The notes beneath the pieces were generated by a model, which worked only from the letters and a program-made list of their open reading frames with translations, ran no database searches and was not told the DNA's origin. From positions 29,963,011 to 30,027,010 of the forward strand of contig NC_088796.1 of the NCBI RefSeq assembly GCF_011386835.1: 64,000 bases of DNA, read 5' to 3'. The stretch comes from Chrysemys picta bellii (Eukaryota > Chordata > Testudines > Emydidae). Made by a program: the position numbers and the translations under genes. Of this stretch, positions 43,960-56,984 are shown piece by piece; the stretch's first letter is position 1, and every line of letters starts with the position of its first letter.

Positions 43960-44250
43960 CTGTTTCAATGAGTGGACCTGGAGACTCCAAGGAGAGAGTG
44001 ATTGACGAGGTGAGGAGCGGTGGCCAATCATACAGGCCTTGGGGTAAGGTATGAATAGCATTTCTCAATGCAAGCAGCCAATGAGAACCCGCTAATGAGA
44101 GTGGCGTCGGGACGCCGGCTGCTTGTGGAGCTTGCAGACGTGGTAGCGCGTGTTTGTGCATCGCTGGGGTTGGGATGAGGATTGTCCTTTAAAGGGGAAC
44201 CTTTTCGCAGGCGAATGTTACTTGGTAACCTGAGGAGGCACAATTCATGT
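43960..44250. promoter_or_regulatory. small GC-rich block with CCAAT boxes, possible alternative promoter
   Basis: Within otherwise AT-rich intron this stretch contains GGCCAATCAT (44030), GCCAATGAG (44087), and CpG-containing text GGCGTCGGGACGCCGGC (44103). It could be an alternative promoter or a decayed element. The minus-strand ORFs here show no family. Low confidence. Confidence 0.3.
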
Positions 44251-45475
44251 TTATTGATCCCTACTATTTACCCCTAGGGGATAGATTTCTTATCCTAAGC
44301 GCCTGTCTGAATACGTGGCATGAGCACTTGTAACTTACTGTGCTACAATGTTTTCTATTTATGGTAATTTCTTTAGAAACCATAGCAGCCTGCTGAACGC
44401 TGTGTGTACTTTAGGCAAGCGAGTGGGGGAAAGGGGTGGAGTTTTTTCAGCTAGGAGAGCTGTGATGTCTTTCCAAAAGAGCGGAATTGTCCTAGCATAT
44501 CTCAGCCTGTTGTTGTTTTTTAAAGATTAAAATATTTCATGTGAATCATATTGCACGTGGTTCATGGCTATTTTATTTTGCCAGCATTTGGTGTAGGCTT
44601 TCAGAGCTATACTTGGCACTAAAGAGGAGACCAACAAATTATGGTAGCAAACATGACAGATACATCAGAAAGGCACCATTCATGCAAGATGTTGTATGTG
44701 ACCTCATTGAAGGCTTCTGGCCACACAGGTGCAGAGGTTCATCTGTGTGCAATGCACTGGCTCCAATCCTTCAAAATTAGCAAATGTCTCTGCTAGCTGT
44801 GGTTAGAGTCCAAAATTGGAACGGCTGATGCCAAAACTCTCAGTAGAAGAAATTGTACCATGACTCTCTTAAGACCTATGCCAAAAGTCTACATGCCATC
44901 TCTATGCAAGTTGGTTTTTCTCTCTCTTTTCTCATTTTTTAATTTTTTTATAATTGAAGATTTAGACTACAGTCTTGATTTATCAGATTTCACAATCTAT
45001 ACTTCTGTGGAGTGAACTTCATGTACCCCAGATTTCATAAATCCTGACTAATTAATTGTTTAATTTCAGTAAAATTGACTTAATCCTGCAGGACAGCATC
45101 CCAATGACAATAGTGACCTACTTGATAGCTATTGTATAGTGGTGTATACGTTCAAGCTGAACCTTAGGTTCACTAGCATAGTCTCTACTTTTTGATAAGC
45201 AACACAAATGTCTGAATTAAGTAATAATTGCATCTTACATGGCAACAGAAAAAGGTAATGTAAAATATTTTGTTACAGTCAATTGACTTTGCTTATCAGT
45301 CTATATTTAAAATGGATGTAAAAGCAAATGTGATTTATTGTTGGTGGATTTCTCGGGGGGGGGGGGTGTCACTGACCAGTTCTCACTAGTTGGATCAACA
45401 TTTGTTTATAACACTTAAAGGTTTAGTGTTAATGGTCAAATATCAATTTACATTGAGGGTTGTAAATGCCTCTTA
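44251..45475 (+). other. NNT intron 1, no element recognised
   Basis: AT-rich intronic sequence with a G-run at about 45354-45366 and no recognisable gene or transposon. ORFs at 44348 and 44541 have no family features. Confidence 0.4.
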
Positions 45476-45479
45476 TATT

Positions 45480-45700
45480 TGAGAGGCAGCATGGCAGTTG
45501 ATGAAGCATGTGACTGAGTCAGGAAATGGATCTAATACGCACAATGTCATTGATTTAGTGTGGCTTTTGTCAAGTCACATACGCTTTTTCTGTTTCTCTG
45601 TAAAAGGGGACTGATCTCTATCCTGCCTATTGAGTATTGTAACTTTGAACTAGTGCTTATAAAATGCTATGTAAATCGACTGTACTGTTATTCCTGCCAT
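45480..45700 (+). repeat. MIR-like SINE
   Basis: The order GGCAGCATGGCAG...GACTGAGTCAGGAAA...GTCAAGTCACAT...TCTCTGTAAAAGGGGACTG...GTGCTTATAAAATGCTATG follows the consensus plan of MIR-type CORE SINEs, including the 'caagtcac' and 'tgtaaaatgggga' blocks. It lies about 180 bp before the first coding exon of NNT. Confidence 0.65.
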
Positions 45701-45879
45701 CAATCTGTCTATTTTTGATGGTTGCTCAGACTTTTTAGAAAAAAGCGGCCTTTGTTTTCTACTTGGACAGATGGGCATTTGGTGTGGTTTTTGTCAACTG
45801 AAATAAGCATCTGACTACACTGTTCATCTCTCTAGTACCATTAATCATTTATGCCTCTGTTTGTGATTTTTGTGCACAG

Positions 45880-46087
45880 CAAGGCTGTGGCAGGGATTCC
45901 ACACGTGGCAGTCCTTGCTGTTAGATCCCAGGCAACATGGCGAGCCTCCTACGTACAGCAGTTATCAGCTGCTCAAATCCTCTCTTCAGCAATGTGATGT
46001 CACGAAAAGTGCAGACTGTGAAGATGCCATGCTTGCGAATGTTCCAAACCCATCAGATACTCTGGTGTCAGGCACCTGTAAAACCAG
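45880..46087 (+). CDS. NNT: NNT exon 2: 5'UTR end and coding exon 1 (mitochondrial targeting peptide)
   Basis: The exon starts after TGTGCACAG (AG at 45878-45879) and the ATG is at 45937. The 50 codons read [20 protein letters not shown] and onward to [13 protein letters not shown] plus one base of the next Gly. This is a basic, Ser/Arg-containing mitochondrial targeting presequence followed by the family's conserved QAPVKPG junction. The donor GTACG starts at 46088. The long ORF from 45870 in another frame is a shadow. NNT is an inner-membrane, proton-translocating transhydrogenase that makes NADPH from NADH. Confidence 0.93.
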
Positions 46088-46437
46088 GTACGTTAATTTA
46101 AGAAAACAATTTTGTAGAACAGCTAGGTTTTCCTTTCTAAACTTGGAGATTAAGCTTCCTAAGTAGGTATATTTTGAAAAGCTACTGCTAAGATGAAAAT
46201 ATACAAAACTTGCCCCTGAATCATATGAGTTAATTCTAGTGCATCAGAAGTTGTACAACTTTACATTTGTTTCACAGACCACTGTGTAACAGAGTTTCTC
46301 CTTAACTACCTCCTCTCCCAATTCCCAACACCTTGGGGCCAAGTTATGCTCCTGAGTGTATGTTCAGAGCTTCTACTGAGTGTGACCTTGATTTAGGAAA
46401 GTACTTCTGCATATGCTTGGGTTCCATTGCAATCTAA

Positions 46438-46688
46438 GGCCTGGCTTACACTTATGTTTTGCTAGCATAGCTGTGGAAAAAAACCCTCACCCCGAACAGA
46501 TGTAACTATGCCCTAGGTTAGATGCAGTTATTCCAACAAGTGTTCTTTTGAGAATATAGCTTATTTAATTCAGGGAATAGTATGAGATATGCCATTAAAA
46601 GAACTCTTGCTGACATAAACTGTGTCTGCATTAAGGGGATTTGCTGGTGTAGCTATATAGGCAAACCCTTTCTACTATAGATGAGGTC
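46438..46688. mobile_element. Harbinger-like MITE (TAA target)
   Basis: The element begins GGCCTGGCTTACACTTAT and ends with TATAGATGAGGTC, an approximate reverse complement (GACCTCATCTATA). TAA is present on both sides (46435-46437, 46689-46691). Ends resemble the better preserved element at 50661-50946. It is in NNT intron 2. Confidence 0.65.
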
Positions 46689-46699
46689 TAAGAGACTAA

Positions 46700-47780
46700 A
46701 GCACATATTTAAATGCTTCCCTGAATCTGGATGCACCCCTGGGCCTAATGGGAATTTAGTGTATTAAAATCTGAAGACAGAATTTAGCCTTTGGCCATAA
46801 AAAGACTTTGCTGGTAGTCCACAGACCAGACTGCAGTTTGACAGCTTCTTTGGTAGTCAGTAATTATTGTTGCTACAGATTAGGATGGACATCTTCATAT
46901 GATACTTGGTGTTACACATTAAAGTATTTACTAACTACACAGTACTTTTGTCTTCAGAACTATCAACTCATGTGAAATATCATGTAAGTGTGACACTTAC
47001 TTTTATGCCATCCGGTATTTAAAACTGAAAGTAACCAAACTGATAACTCTGTTAGTTGATGATTAAACTGGCCCACTTTTTTGTTTTTGGTAATCTGAAC
47101 ATTGGGATTCAATAAATAAACAAAAAAAGCAAATGAAGGGTAAACTTCTGAACAAAATGTCATGCTCTTCTCTATTATTGACTAGGTATACTTTTATTTC
47201 TGAATACTTTCCTTTGGGTTGGGGGTTCTATAAAGAAGTTCATCAGCATATGAAATAAATTACTAAATTTCACTGCAACCTCAAAATCACAATTTCTAAA
47301 AATAAAATTAGTAAATTGCTGTGATGTAAAACTTCATTTGATTTAACATTATTTAGCATTCAGAATCAGCTCATTATAAAGAAGATACTTCGAAAAATGT
47401 TAGTACGTTTGTTTAGCTGTTTAGGCTTGTAGCTGCTACCTCAGACTATATCCCCATATCTCACTTTGTATTGCAGAAGAGGCTTAGCCTTTTTTTTTAG
47501 GGAAACTTTGTGCTGATTCCCTTCTTCCATTTGAGGTTAAATAGTCCAAGCAAAATGGGGAAGAGATTTACCACTGAGAAATCATTCAATGGAAGATGTT
47601 TATACTTGCATCTATTTAGAGATTGTTTCCACATTGTGTGATTTATAGCATTCAATGTTTGCTCTGTAAGACTGAGGTTAGTGAAAGGACTTCAGTAGAA
47701 AAGTTGAAATTAAAGGTAAACTTGAAGGGAGGATTCTTTCATGTCACTGTTTGTTCTGGTTGCCATTTTCTTCGTCTCTT
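46700..47780 (+). other. NNT intron 2, no element recognised
   Basis: AT-rich intronic DNA. No exon or mobile element could be supported. Confidence 0.4.
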
Positions 47781-47781
47781 A

Positions 47782-48110
47782 GGAACATAGGAATTGCCAT
47801 ACTGGAGCAGACCAATGGTCCATCTAGTCCAGTATCCTGTCTCCATCTGTGGCCACTACCAGATGCTTCAGAGGAAGGTGCAAAAACCCTGCAGTAGGCA
47901 GTTATGAAGTAACTTGCTCACAAAGAGAGTTTCTTCCTACACCCTCCCTTAGAGATTGGTTTATGCCCTGAAGTATGATGGTGCATATCCCTCCCTAAAC
48001 TTTTTTTTTTAGCTTTTTAAAAATATTTCCTTTGTAATATTTCATATTCTTGTAACTGTTAATAATTTCTAAATCTTGCTAAGATCTTAGATTTGTGTTC
48101 ATCACATCAC
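47782..48110 (+). repeat. LINE-3'-UTR-like dispersed repeat, copy 2
   Basis: Same family as 5288-5600. It begins GGAACATAGGAATTGCCATACTGG, a phrase typical of the 3' UTR of old reptilian CR1/L3-type LINEs, and proceeds through CAGTATCCTGTCTCC, GTGGCCACTACCAGATGC and a GTAGGCAG block. Confidence 0.6.
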
Positions 48111-48318
48111 TGTCCTTCAGAGTGTCTACTCGTCTTACTTCAGAACTCTGAGAACAGGTGTGCAGCTTCTTCTGAAGCTGATGTTAAAGTTGGTAACTAG
48201 CTGAGTTTTGTTCCTTCCTTCCCATCCTAAAGACATAGCACATAGTCTGATAGTCTCTTTTCCCCAGCAAACTATGTCTTACTCTCCTCTCTGATAACAT
48301 TTATTGGTATCATTCTGT

Positions 48319-48562
48319 GGGCTGGTCTACACTGGGGGGGATCGATCTAAGTTACGTCGCTACGCTATTCTCGTAGCTGAAATTGCGTAACTTAGATCGA
48401 TTTACCTCGGGTCCTCACGGCGCGGGATCGACAGCCGTGGCTCCCCCCTCGACTCCGCTTCTGCCTCTCACTCTGGTGGAGTTCTGGAGTCGATGGGGAT
48501 AAGTCGATCCCCGATAGATTGATTACTACCTGCTGATCTGGCTAGTAGTGAAGAGGTATCCT
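48319..48562. mobile_element. palindromic MITE (GGGCTGGTCTACACT family)
   Basis: The left end GGGCTGGTCTACACTGGGG is followed by ATCGATCTAAGTTACG. That sequence pairs with CGTAACTTAGATCGAT at about 48386-48401, giving a strong internal hairpin; further CGATCGGGG/CCCCGATAG palindromic words occur. The right end (TAGTAGTGAAGAGGTATCC) is degenerate. The family style matches the element at 50661. Confidence 0.65.
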
Positions 48563-49574
48563 GTATCACTGCACTCCCTGAAGTTAAAGTACTATGAAGA
48601 AAAGGGCTTCTATTTTTCTTTTGATTTCTCTACCCAGTTCTTGTTAACTTTTCCTGTTAGTTTAATATAGTGACTTGTTAGGGATTTAGTCTTTTAAGTG
48701 GAAGTTAAATGAAGAGTAGACTCTTAATAGGCTCAATTTCAATTGTTAGGTACCTTTAAAAGCTTGGGAATCTAATTTGTCTACCTATTTTGTGTTAGGA
48801 GGAGGATTTTTTTTTTTAAAGCCATGTGTGCTTTGAAAGTCTCATCAATGAGCATCTGACTTTGCTGTTTTCTTGCTGCTGTGATGCTGCATAAAGTATG
48901 TTGCCTTATTAAAAATATTTCTACTTGTTACAGTTTGTGTATACTGGTCTTGAGGTCAGTGGGACTATGCAGTTTTGGGATCCCACCTTAGATACCCAGG
49001 TGATTAAGTGCCTCTCATTACCCATTCTAGATAGTTGTGCATCAGCAAGCTTTTATGTATCTATTACTTGGATGCAAAATGAGTGAAAAGTTTAATGGCA
49101 GTTCAGTGCCTGTGAGGTTCCAGGAAACTGAATTCCTTTATCCATGGCATGGGAAGCAGCAGTTCAACCTTCACAACATTTCCCTCCCCAAGTTATCTCA
49201 ATTCTGTCGTGAAGAGACCATTTGTAGGGTAAGAGGGCAGGTCCGTCTCCATGCCTATTCAGTCCTTTGCCCCTCTAGGTTGGTGGGGGGAAGGGAGGGA
49301 GAGGCCCTGTGCTGTGAGGTTTGCACATGTCTGCTGGGATCAGGATCAAAATAAACCCAATTTCACATAAGCCATCAAAACATCTGCTGTTGCCAGAGGC
49401 TGCTCTTGAACTAGTGACTTAGAGTTGAAAGGCTCAGTCTCCACTTGTACTTGATTCCCTGTAGAATCTTGTTAATGTCACAGACTATGCCATCTATATG
49501 GAATAGCTAGGTTCTGCAGGAAGTGCTGTTGGTAGTTCAGTAGGAAACACTTCACACTCCCCTCCCTGCGCAAC

Positions 49575-49895
49575 TTAGGCTACATTTACACTTGGATCTT
49601 GGGGTGTGATTTCCAACTTGAGTAAACATATGCTAGTTGTCATCCACCTAGTGTGCAAAATATAGAGTAGCAGGTGTGGTAGCGTGGGCAATGGCCAGCA
49701 GTGGTGTGGGCTAGCAGCCTCAAGTATAAACCCGCCTGGACCCTATGGGTATGCCCTCAGAGAGGCTAGCCCGTGCTGCTGTTCATACGTCCATGGCTAT
49801 ACCTGTTTTTAGGGCACTAGTTTGATGAGAGCTACTGTGAGTATGTCCACTCAATTTGGGAATCACAGCCCAGCTCCAGGTGTAGATGTAGTCTG
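49575..49895. mobile_element. MITE with TACATTTACACTTGG ends
   Basis: The left end AGGCTACATTTACACTTGG matches the reverse complement of the right end (CCAGGTGTAGATGTAGTCT). Internal pairing includes GGGTGTGATTTCCAACTTGAG with CAATTTGGGAATCACAGCCC. No clear TSD was found. It is in NNT intron 2. Confidence 0.65.
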
Positions 49896-50660
49896 TTATT
49901 TAAACCCATGACTCAGAATGAGTGGACAGTGCACTCCTGGAGATACTTCTGGGTTTTAAATTTCATTTGAAGAGTGATGATCACCCACAAGTCCCAGCTC
50001 AACTATATTTAAATTCTGCCTGTGTAAAATATCACCTGTAGTTTCCATTGGATGTAGTGACCTTGGTGTCCTGCCCTAACCCGTTAATTTAGTTATTTGC
50101 TCTGCATTGTTAAACAGCTGCTCCTTTTTGTTGGGTAATGAAATGCCTGCAGATCAAGATACAGGGCTTGAAAAGCGTACTGGATTACTACTAGCTAGAG
50201 GCTGATAACAGTGGCTGTGAGTGGGCAGCACTGTACTGAAGTGGAGTGTTATGGCTGGTGGAAAGCGTTTGATGCATTTGTGGGGTTGGTGGAGAGCAGG
50301 AAAGTCACTGGGTATTTCTCAGTGACCTGCTTTCCCTGTGTCTTGGTGAAGGGTACACCTTTCCATATTGGCGATGGATTGTAATGTCTGTTAGAAAGGA
50401 TACTAAATCAGATTAAAACATCCGGAGAAATAGATCTTTCATGCAAGTAACATCTAACAGAATGAGTGAAAGAAATGAGAAAACTTTGCAGCTGTCACAC
50501 TGTGGATTTTCCCCTGAGCCTTCCACACAGCAACAGGGGGAAAATAAATGTTTTATTAGTTTTCTTTTTTAATTCCAATCAATTGGCAATGCAGCTTGAA
50601 CATGCAGTAGCAGAAAATGCTTTAAAGTCAGTTATTGAAATTGACAGTTGTCTAGATTAA

Positions 50661-50946
50661 GGCCTTGGCTACACTTACCCGCTAGTTCGGCGGCTGGCAA
50701 TCGAACTTCTGGGTTCGACTTATCGTGTCTAGTCTGGACGCGATAAGTCGAACCCGGAAGTGCTCGCCGTCGACTGCGGTACTCCAGCTCGGCGAGAGGA
50801 GTACCGCGGAGTCGACGGGGGAGCCTGCCTGCTGAGTGTGGACCAAGGTAAGTTCGAACTAAGGTACTTCGAACTTCAGCTACGTTATTCACGTAGCTGA
50901 AGTTGCGTACCTTAGTTCGAATTAGGGGGGTAGTGTAGACATGGCC
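50661..50946. mobile_element. PIF/Harbinger-type MITE with TAA duplication
   Basis: The ends GGCCTTGGCTACACTTACC and, reverse-complemented, GGCCATGTCTACACTACC are flanked by TAA (50658-50660, 50947-50949). The 3-bp target fits PIF/Harbinger. Two internal palindromes (CGAACTTCTGGGTTCGACTT... and GTACTTCGAACTTCAGC...) give strong hairpins. The ORF at 50632-50892 on the minus strand is a by-product of these arms. Confidence 0.85.
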
Positions 50947-50949
50947 TAA

Positions 50950-53070
50950 GTTTGTGTTCTTTTAAGTTAGCAGCCTCCCTCCAGTGTCAGAACAATATAA
51001 GGGATTGATCATGCTCTTCTCCTTTCATTGTTTGATTTCCCCCCAAGCTCCCCAAATGCCACTGCACTGTGGAGCTTCCTCTTCCTTCTTCCTGGTTTTG
51101 TAAAAAGGTGTATGTGGGAGAGAGTTTTCCACCCTCTCCCTTCCTTTTGCCATTTTGTGTCCACTTTCCCCAAATCAGCCTCAGCCTCTGCTGTTCAGAA
51201 CTTTCCTGAGCCACAGAGTGCACTTGACAATAATCTGCTTAATTTCACTTCTGCTTTCTAAACAGCATGTCATTTTCACTGAGTCGAATCAGATAGAGGC
51301 AGGACTGGGTCCTCCACTACTTGGGTAGCTAGAAAGGCAGGGGAAGAGGTGCCTCTTCCAAGCAGCAAGAGAATAGAATTGTAACCTCTACTGTTGACAC
51401 TTATTTGGTTGGCAGAGAAAGCTTCCTACTTGCCTATGGTGGGAGTGGGGGATGCTGTTCCAGTTGTACAGTGATGTCTAGGAGGGCTGTATATTGATGA
51501 AGCAGATGTTTGTAAAGTACCTTTCAGGTACTTATGTGACTAATTCTATTAGATACAAATCATGGCTCGTACAGTGATGTAGCATTCTTTAAACACTGTT
51601 TATTTTGATAACTCTGTTTTGTCTGGTAAGGGGGGAGGAGTTGTATAAAGAACTGTAGCTGTACTCTTAGTATTTAGACATTACATACTGGTGTTTTCAA
51701 ACTGTCCTCCACCATTGAAGCAATTACATTTTGGGTGAAGACAGTCAATATCAAAGGAAGAGCTGAAATAATTAAATGAAATACACCTCTGGCTGTTGGT
51801 CTGTTTCCTTCCCTTTAATTTCTACTACACTCCTGGGTAGATGTGTTCTGGCATCAGTTCTAAAGGGTGCAGGCGACTGGCTAATCTAATTAGCTCTTCA
51901 AATCCAGATTTTTGGAGCAGCAGTGCCAGATAATTATCAAGAATTGCAAAGTTTGTAACAGTTGGCGTGAGTATTAATCTAAAAAAAAGTCTCTTTAGAT
52001 TAAATATAAATGCTTGGTGTTTCAAGTTCATAGCTATAAGATACTTCTGTGCTCAAGGGTGGGTCAAAGCATCCCCTAAAAAAAAAAAAGAAAAAGATCT
52101 ATAAATAAAGCATGGGAGTGGAATAGGGAAGCAAACACTTAAATCCCCAAAACACACACTTTTTGTATCAAATGTTTAAGTTGTATAAAGTCTGTTACAA
52201 ACTGTGTTTACCACCATCTTGTATCAAAGGACGTAACATTCATGGTCAAATTGAAAACCTTGTAAACTAATTTTGCAACAAAAGTTCACTTTAAAAAAAA
52301 CAAACGAATTGAGTATGACTGGCACGTCCCTCTCATCGATCTTTATGGATGGAATAGGCTATATAAATTGTAAATCTCCATACCCTTAATGCAAATGATA
52401 TGTAGGACCTTCTCCTGCAAATAACACTACACACATTCTTATTCCTATGTGGAAATTCCATAGACTTCAGTGGTAACTGTTTGCAGGACTGGGCTGAGAT
52501 TTGATAGAGCACACATTGTTTTAATGTGCTTGTACCAAAATGGTGAGGGTTGACTGACTGTGTGAGAGATGTATTTATATAATACATACATCAATCAGTC
52601 TGGAGGATATTTAGACACTTCCAGTTAGATAAGAACAGTTTTAAACTATTTCAGACTTGAGACTCAACTATGGATCTTAAACTGTGCATAAATAAAATCA
52701 GAGGTTGATAATTTGAGAACCAAAGTTGTCAGTAATAAACACAACTTCTAAGCTTTGTAGACTACCGAGCTGACTTTTCAGTCCCCTATTTCTCTTGAAA
52801 ATGACTAACTTTCCAGCTGATTAAAATTAATAGGCTGGCATCCCAATTTTTTTTTAAAAAATATTCACTTAGTCTTTAACAGCTTTTATAGCAACCATCA
52901 TCCAAGATCCCAAACGGCTTTTCAAATAGTTATGTTTCACAAGATACCCCTGGAAGGTAGGTAAGTATTATGCTCATTTGTAAAAAGGGTAGACTCAAGC
53001 ACTGATTAGTATGCGTTCACATCCAGGCTCTATTGTACTTTCATTAAGCCAGTCAAGCCCACATATTTTA
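50950..53070 (+). other. NNT intron 2, largely unclassified
   Basis: No exon recognised. At about 52905-53000 a short segment (CAAGATCCCAAACGGC...) resembles the MIR/CORE SINE body seen elsewhere in the window. Confidence 0.4.
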
Positions 53071-53075
53071 GTGTA

Positions 53076-54132
53076 CAGTAACTCCTCACTTAACGTCCTC
53101 CCGCTTAACGTTGTTTCGAAGTTACGTCACTGCTCCGTTAGGGAACATACTCATTTAAAGTTTTGCTATGCTCCCTTATAACGTCGTTTGGCTGACTTTA
53201 CAAGGAAGCATTGCACAAGTTCCTCTTCTCCGCCTCCTCCCTCTCCCTTCTTTCCTCCTTCCCTCCCAGCGCTTCCCACAGCTGTTTGGCAGCGCTTAGG
53301 ACTTTCTAGGAGGGAGAGGGGGAGCGAGTGGGGAAGCTGCCCTCACCCTACCCACAGGCAGGGCCACCCAGAATGCAGGGGCTGCAGGGTCCTGGGCTAA
53401 GGGGGCCCCGGGGCCCTGGCCTGCAGCTCTAAAGCCCCTTTCGGAATGCAGCCCTACGAGCACAGGCCGGAGGACTCAGGAGGAGCAGGGGCAGCTGTGC
53501 AGCCAATGGCTGGAGAGAAGCGGTGCTTTTCCCCTTCAAAGCCCCACTTCTCTCTGGCCGGCTCTGAAGGTGAAAGCGCCGCTTCTCTCCAGCCGCTGGC
53601 TGCGCGGCTGCCCCTGAGTCCTCCGGCCCGTGCTTGCAGACCCACATTCCAAAAGGGGCCCTGGGGCTCCCTTAGGCCGGGGCCCTGGGGCTCCCTTAGG
53701 CCGGGGCCCTGGGTGGGTGGGGGGGAAGGCTCCCAGAATCGTGGCCATGGGGGCGGTGCCGCGCTGCGCAGAGCCACCTGCACACCTGCACCAAACAAGA
53801 GTTGCCCCAGGTAAGTGCTCTGCACCTCCTGCCTGCCCCAGCCCTGAGCCTCCTCCCTCACCCCCACTCTGAGTGCCTTCCCACACCCTAACTCCCTCCC
53901 AGACCCTGCATCCCCAGCCCTGAGTCCCAGGGGTAAGCCAGGGGCACCTCCCCACCACACTACCCTACTGTACAGTATATAATGCCTTTTGGCTGCCCCC
54001 CAAAAATTTCCTTGGAACCTAACCCCTCGTATTTACATGAAATCTTATGGGAAAATTGGATTAGTTTAACATCGTTTCACTTAAAGTTGCATTTTTAGGA
54101 ACAGAACTACAACGTTAAGTGAGGAGTTACTG
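53076..54132. mobile_element. mariner/pogo-like non-autonomous element with GC-rich foldback core
   Basis: The left end CAGTAACTCCTCACTTAACG is the exact reverse complement of the right end (CGTTAAGTGAGGAGTTACTG). TA flanks both ends (53074-53075, 54133-54134). The subterminal AT-rich arms enclose a GC-rich core at 53220-53980. Within the core, 53437-53530 and 53560-53660 are inverted copies, and a GGGGCCCTGGGGCTCCCTTA-type unit is repeated about three times at 53657-53712. There is no transposase; the ORFs inside are readings of the repeats. It is in NNT intron 2. Confidence 0.88.
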
Positions 54133-54371
54133 TATACCCATCTGAACCTTTAGAGACTTGTTGCTGTCTGTGAGCTGATTTTCCTACTATGTTGTACTAC
54201 TACTGCCACCTGTTGGTAATTAAGGGGAAGTGATGCTTGGGAGTAGAACTGTAAGATGTTACATTTCTGGAAAAAATGTCTTAGCCTCTTACATCTATTT
54301 TGAGAAAAGAGAATTGTTAAATGTGGGATGTATCTATAAGTGTCAATACAAAGTATAGGAAAATGCTGTAA

Positions 54372-55700
<1,329 letters not shown>

Positions 55701-55708
55701 TTGTACTG

Positions 55709-56578
55709 CAGGGCTAGATTAACGCAGGGGCTTTAGGGGCAGCAGCTCGGGGCCCCAGTGCAGAAGGGCTGAGGCAGGCTGCCTGCATGCCATGGCCCTA
55801 TGCCGCTCCCAGAAGCACCTGGCTGCTGGCACCTCTCTGCAGCCCCTGGCGGGGCAGGGAGGAGGCGGCTCAGTGTGCTGCCCCCGCCCCCAGCACCATC
55901 CCTGCAGCTTCCATTGGCTGGAAACTGGCCAATGGGAGCTGTGGGGGCCTCCCTCCCCTCAGGGGCACACAGAGATGTGCCAGCAGCCGGCCGCTTCCGG
56001 GAGCGGTGTGGGGCTATGGCAGGCAGCCTGCTTGAGCCGTGCTGCGCCACCGGCCGGGAGCTGCCTGTGGTAAGTGCCTCCCGGTCGGAGCCTGCACCTC
56101 ACACCCCCTCCTGGACCCCAATCCCCTGCCAGAATCCCCTCCTGCACCCAAACTCTCTCCCAGACCCCGCACCCCCTTTTGCACCCCAACCCCCCCCCTC
56201 AGGTCAGAATCCCCTCCTGCACTAAACACCCTCCCAGAGCCTGCACCCCTCACCCTCTCCTGCACCCCAACACTCTGCCCCAGCCTGCAGCTCCCTCCTG
56301 CACCCAAACTCCCTCCCAGAAAGAAACAAATGTAACAGCTGTTCTAAGGTCAGAAGTAGGCTATTTTGAATTAACTTAACTATATTCTATGTGTTTTAAG
56401 ACTGAAATGTAACCACAAAATGGCTTTATGTTAATTAAAAGGCAAGTTTAGTATAGCATCAATAGCCTCGATGCCATAATTGTGATCATTTTGTTTTAAA
56501 TTAGGAAGAAAAAGACTTGTATACAGGGTCCCCACAAAATCTATAGCCCCGGGCACCCAGGAGAGTTAATAGGTCCTG
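55709..56578. mobile_element. hAT element with GC-rich core and C-rich minisatellite
   Basis: The ends CAGGGCTAGATTAACG and CAGGACCTATTAACTCTCC (right end, reverse-complemented) are flanked by TTGTACTG (55701-55708) and CTGTACTG (56579-56586), a 7/8 match fitting a hAT duplication. The core holds a CpG-rich part (55740-56085) with a CTGGCCAATGGGAGC CCAAT-type word. A tandem array of about 15-25-bp C-rich units (CCTGCACCCAAACTC, CCCAGACCC) spans 56100-56320. The many overlapping ORFs are unlikely to be genes. Confidence 0.75.
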
Positions 56579-56761
56579 CTGTACTGCCACTTGATTACCT
56601 AGGTCTGATTTTAACAAGTGACCTACAAGTGAAAGGCACCTTTCATTAGTTTAGTTGTGTAAACAATCCTTAATAAACCTCATTGTCTGTTTATATTTTT
56701 CCATGGGACATGCACTGATTTGTTTGTATTGATTAATCTGAGCCCTTCTTTTTTCCTTCAG

Positions 56762-56979
56762 GTGAGGGCTCCTATAGTTAACCCTGCACTAGGAGTACAT
56801 GAGGCAGATCTTTTTAAGACAGCTGCTACCCTGATTAGTTTTATCTACCCAGCTCAAAACCCAGACCTACTGAATAAACTTGCAGAAAGGAAAACTACTG
56901 TCTTGGCTATGGATCAGGTTCCACGCGTCACCATTGCTCAGGGATATGATGCTCTAAGCTCCATGGCCAACATTGCTGG
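56762..56979 (+). CDS. NNT: NNT coding exon 3
   Basis: Residues 128-199 plus two bases: [40 protein letters not shown], then [20 protein letters not shown] and ANIAG. This continues domain I and includes the conserved MDQVPR segment close to the NAD(H) site. The acceptor AG is at 56760-56761 and the donor GTATGA begins at 56980. The 218-bp exon starts in phase 0 and ends after two bases of Gly200. Confidence 0.97.
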
Positions 56980-56984
56980 GTATG

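Noticed and set aside
43949..44243. Minus-strand ORFs near 44000 considered as an antisense gene
   Set aside because: No domain and no splice structure. At most a small GC-rich regulatory block is supported.
45870..46166. 98-codon ORF over the NNT targeting exon
   Set aside because: It is in the wrong frame. The frame starting at 45937 gives the conserved presequence and joins the next exon in phase.
31086..54132. Two DNA elements (31086-32142 and 53076-54132) of exactly the same length, 1057 bp
   Set aside because: Their ends, target duplications and interiors differ, so the equal length is a coincidence.
55733..56379. Several overlapping ORFs that resemble proline-rich proteins
   Set aside because: They read through a C-rich minisatellite and CpG-rich core of a hAT element. 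There is no start context or conservation to support them.
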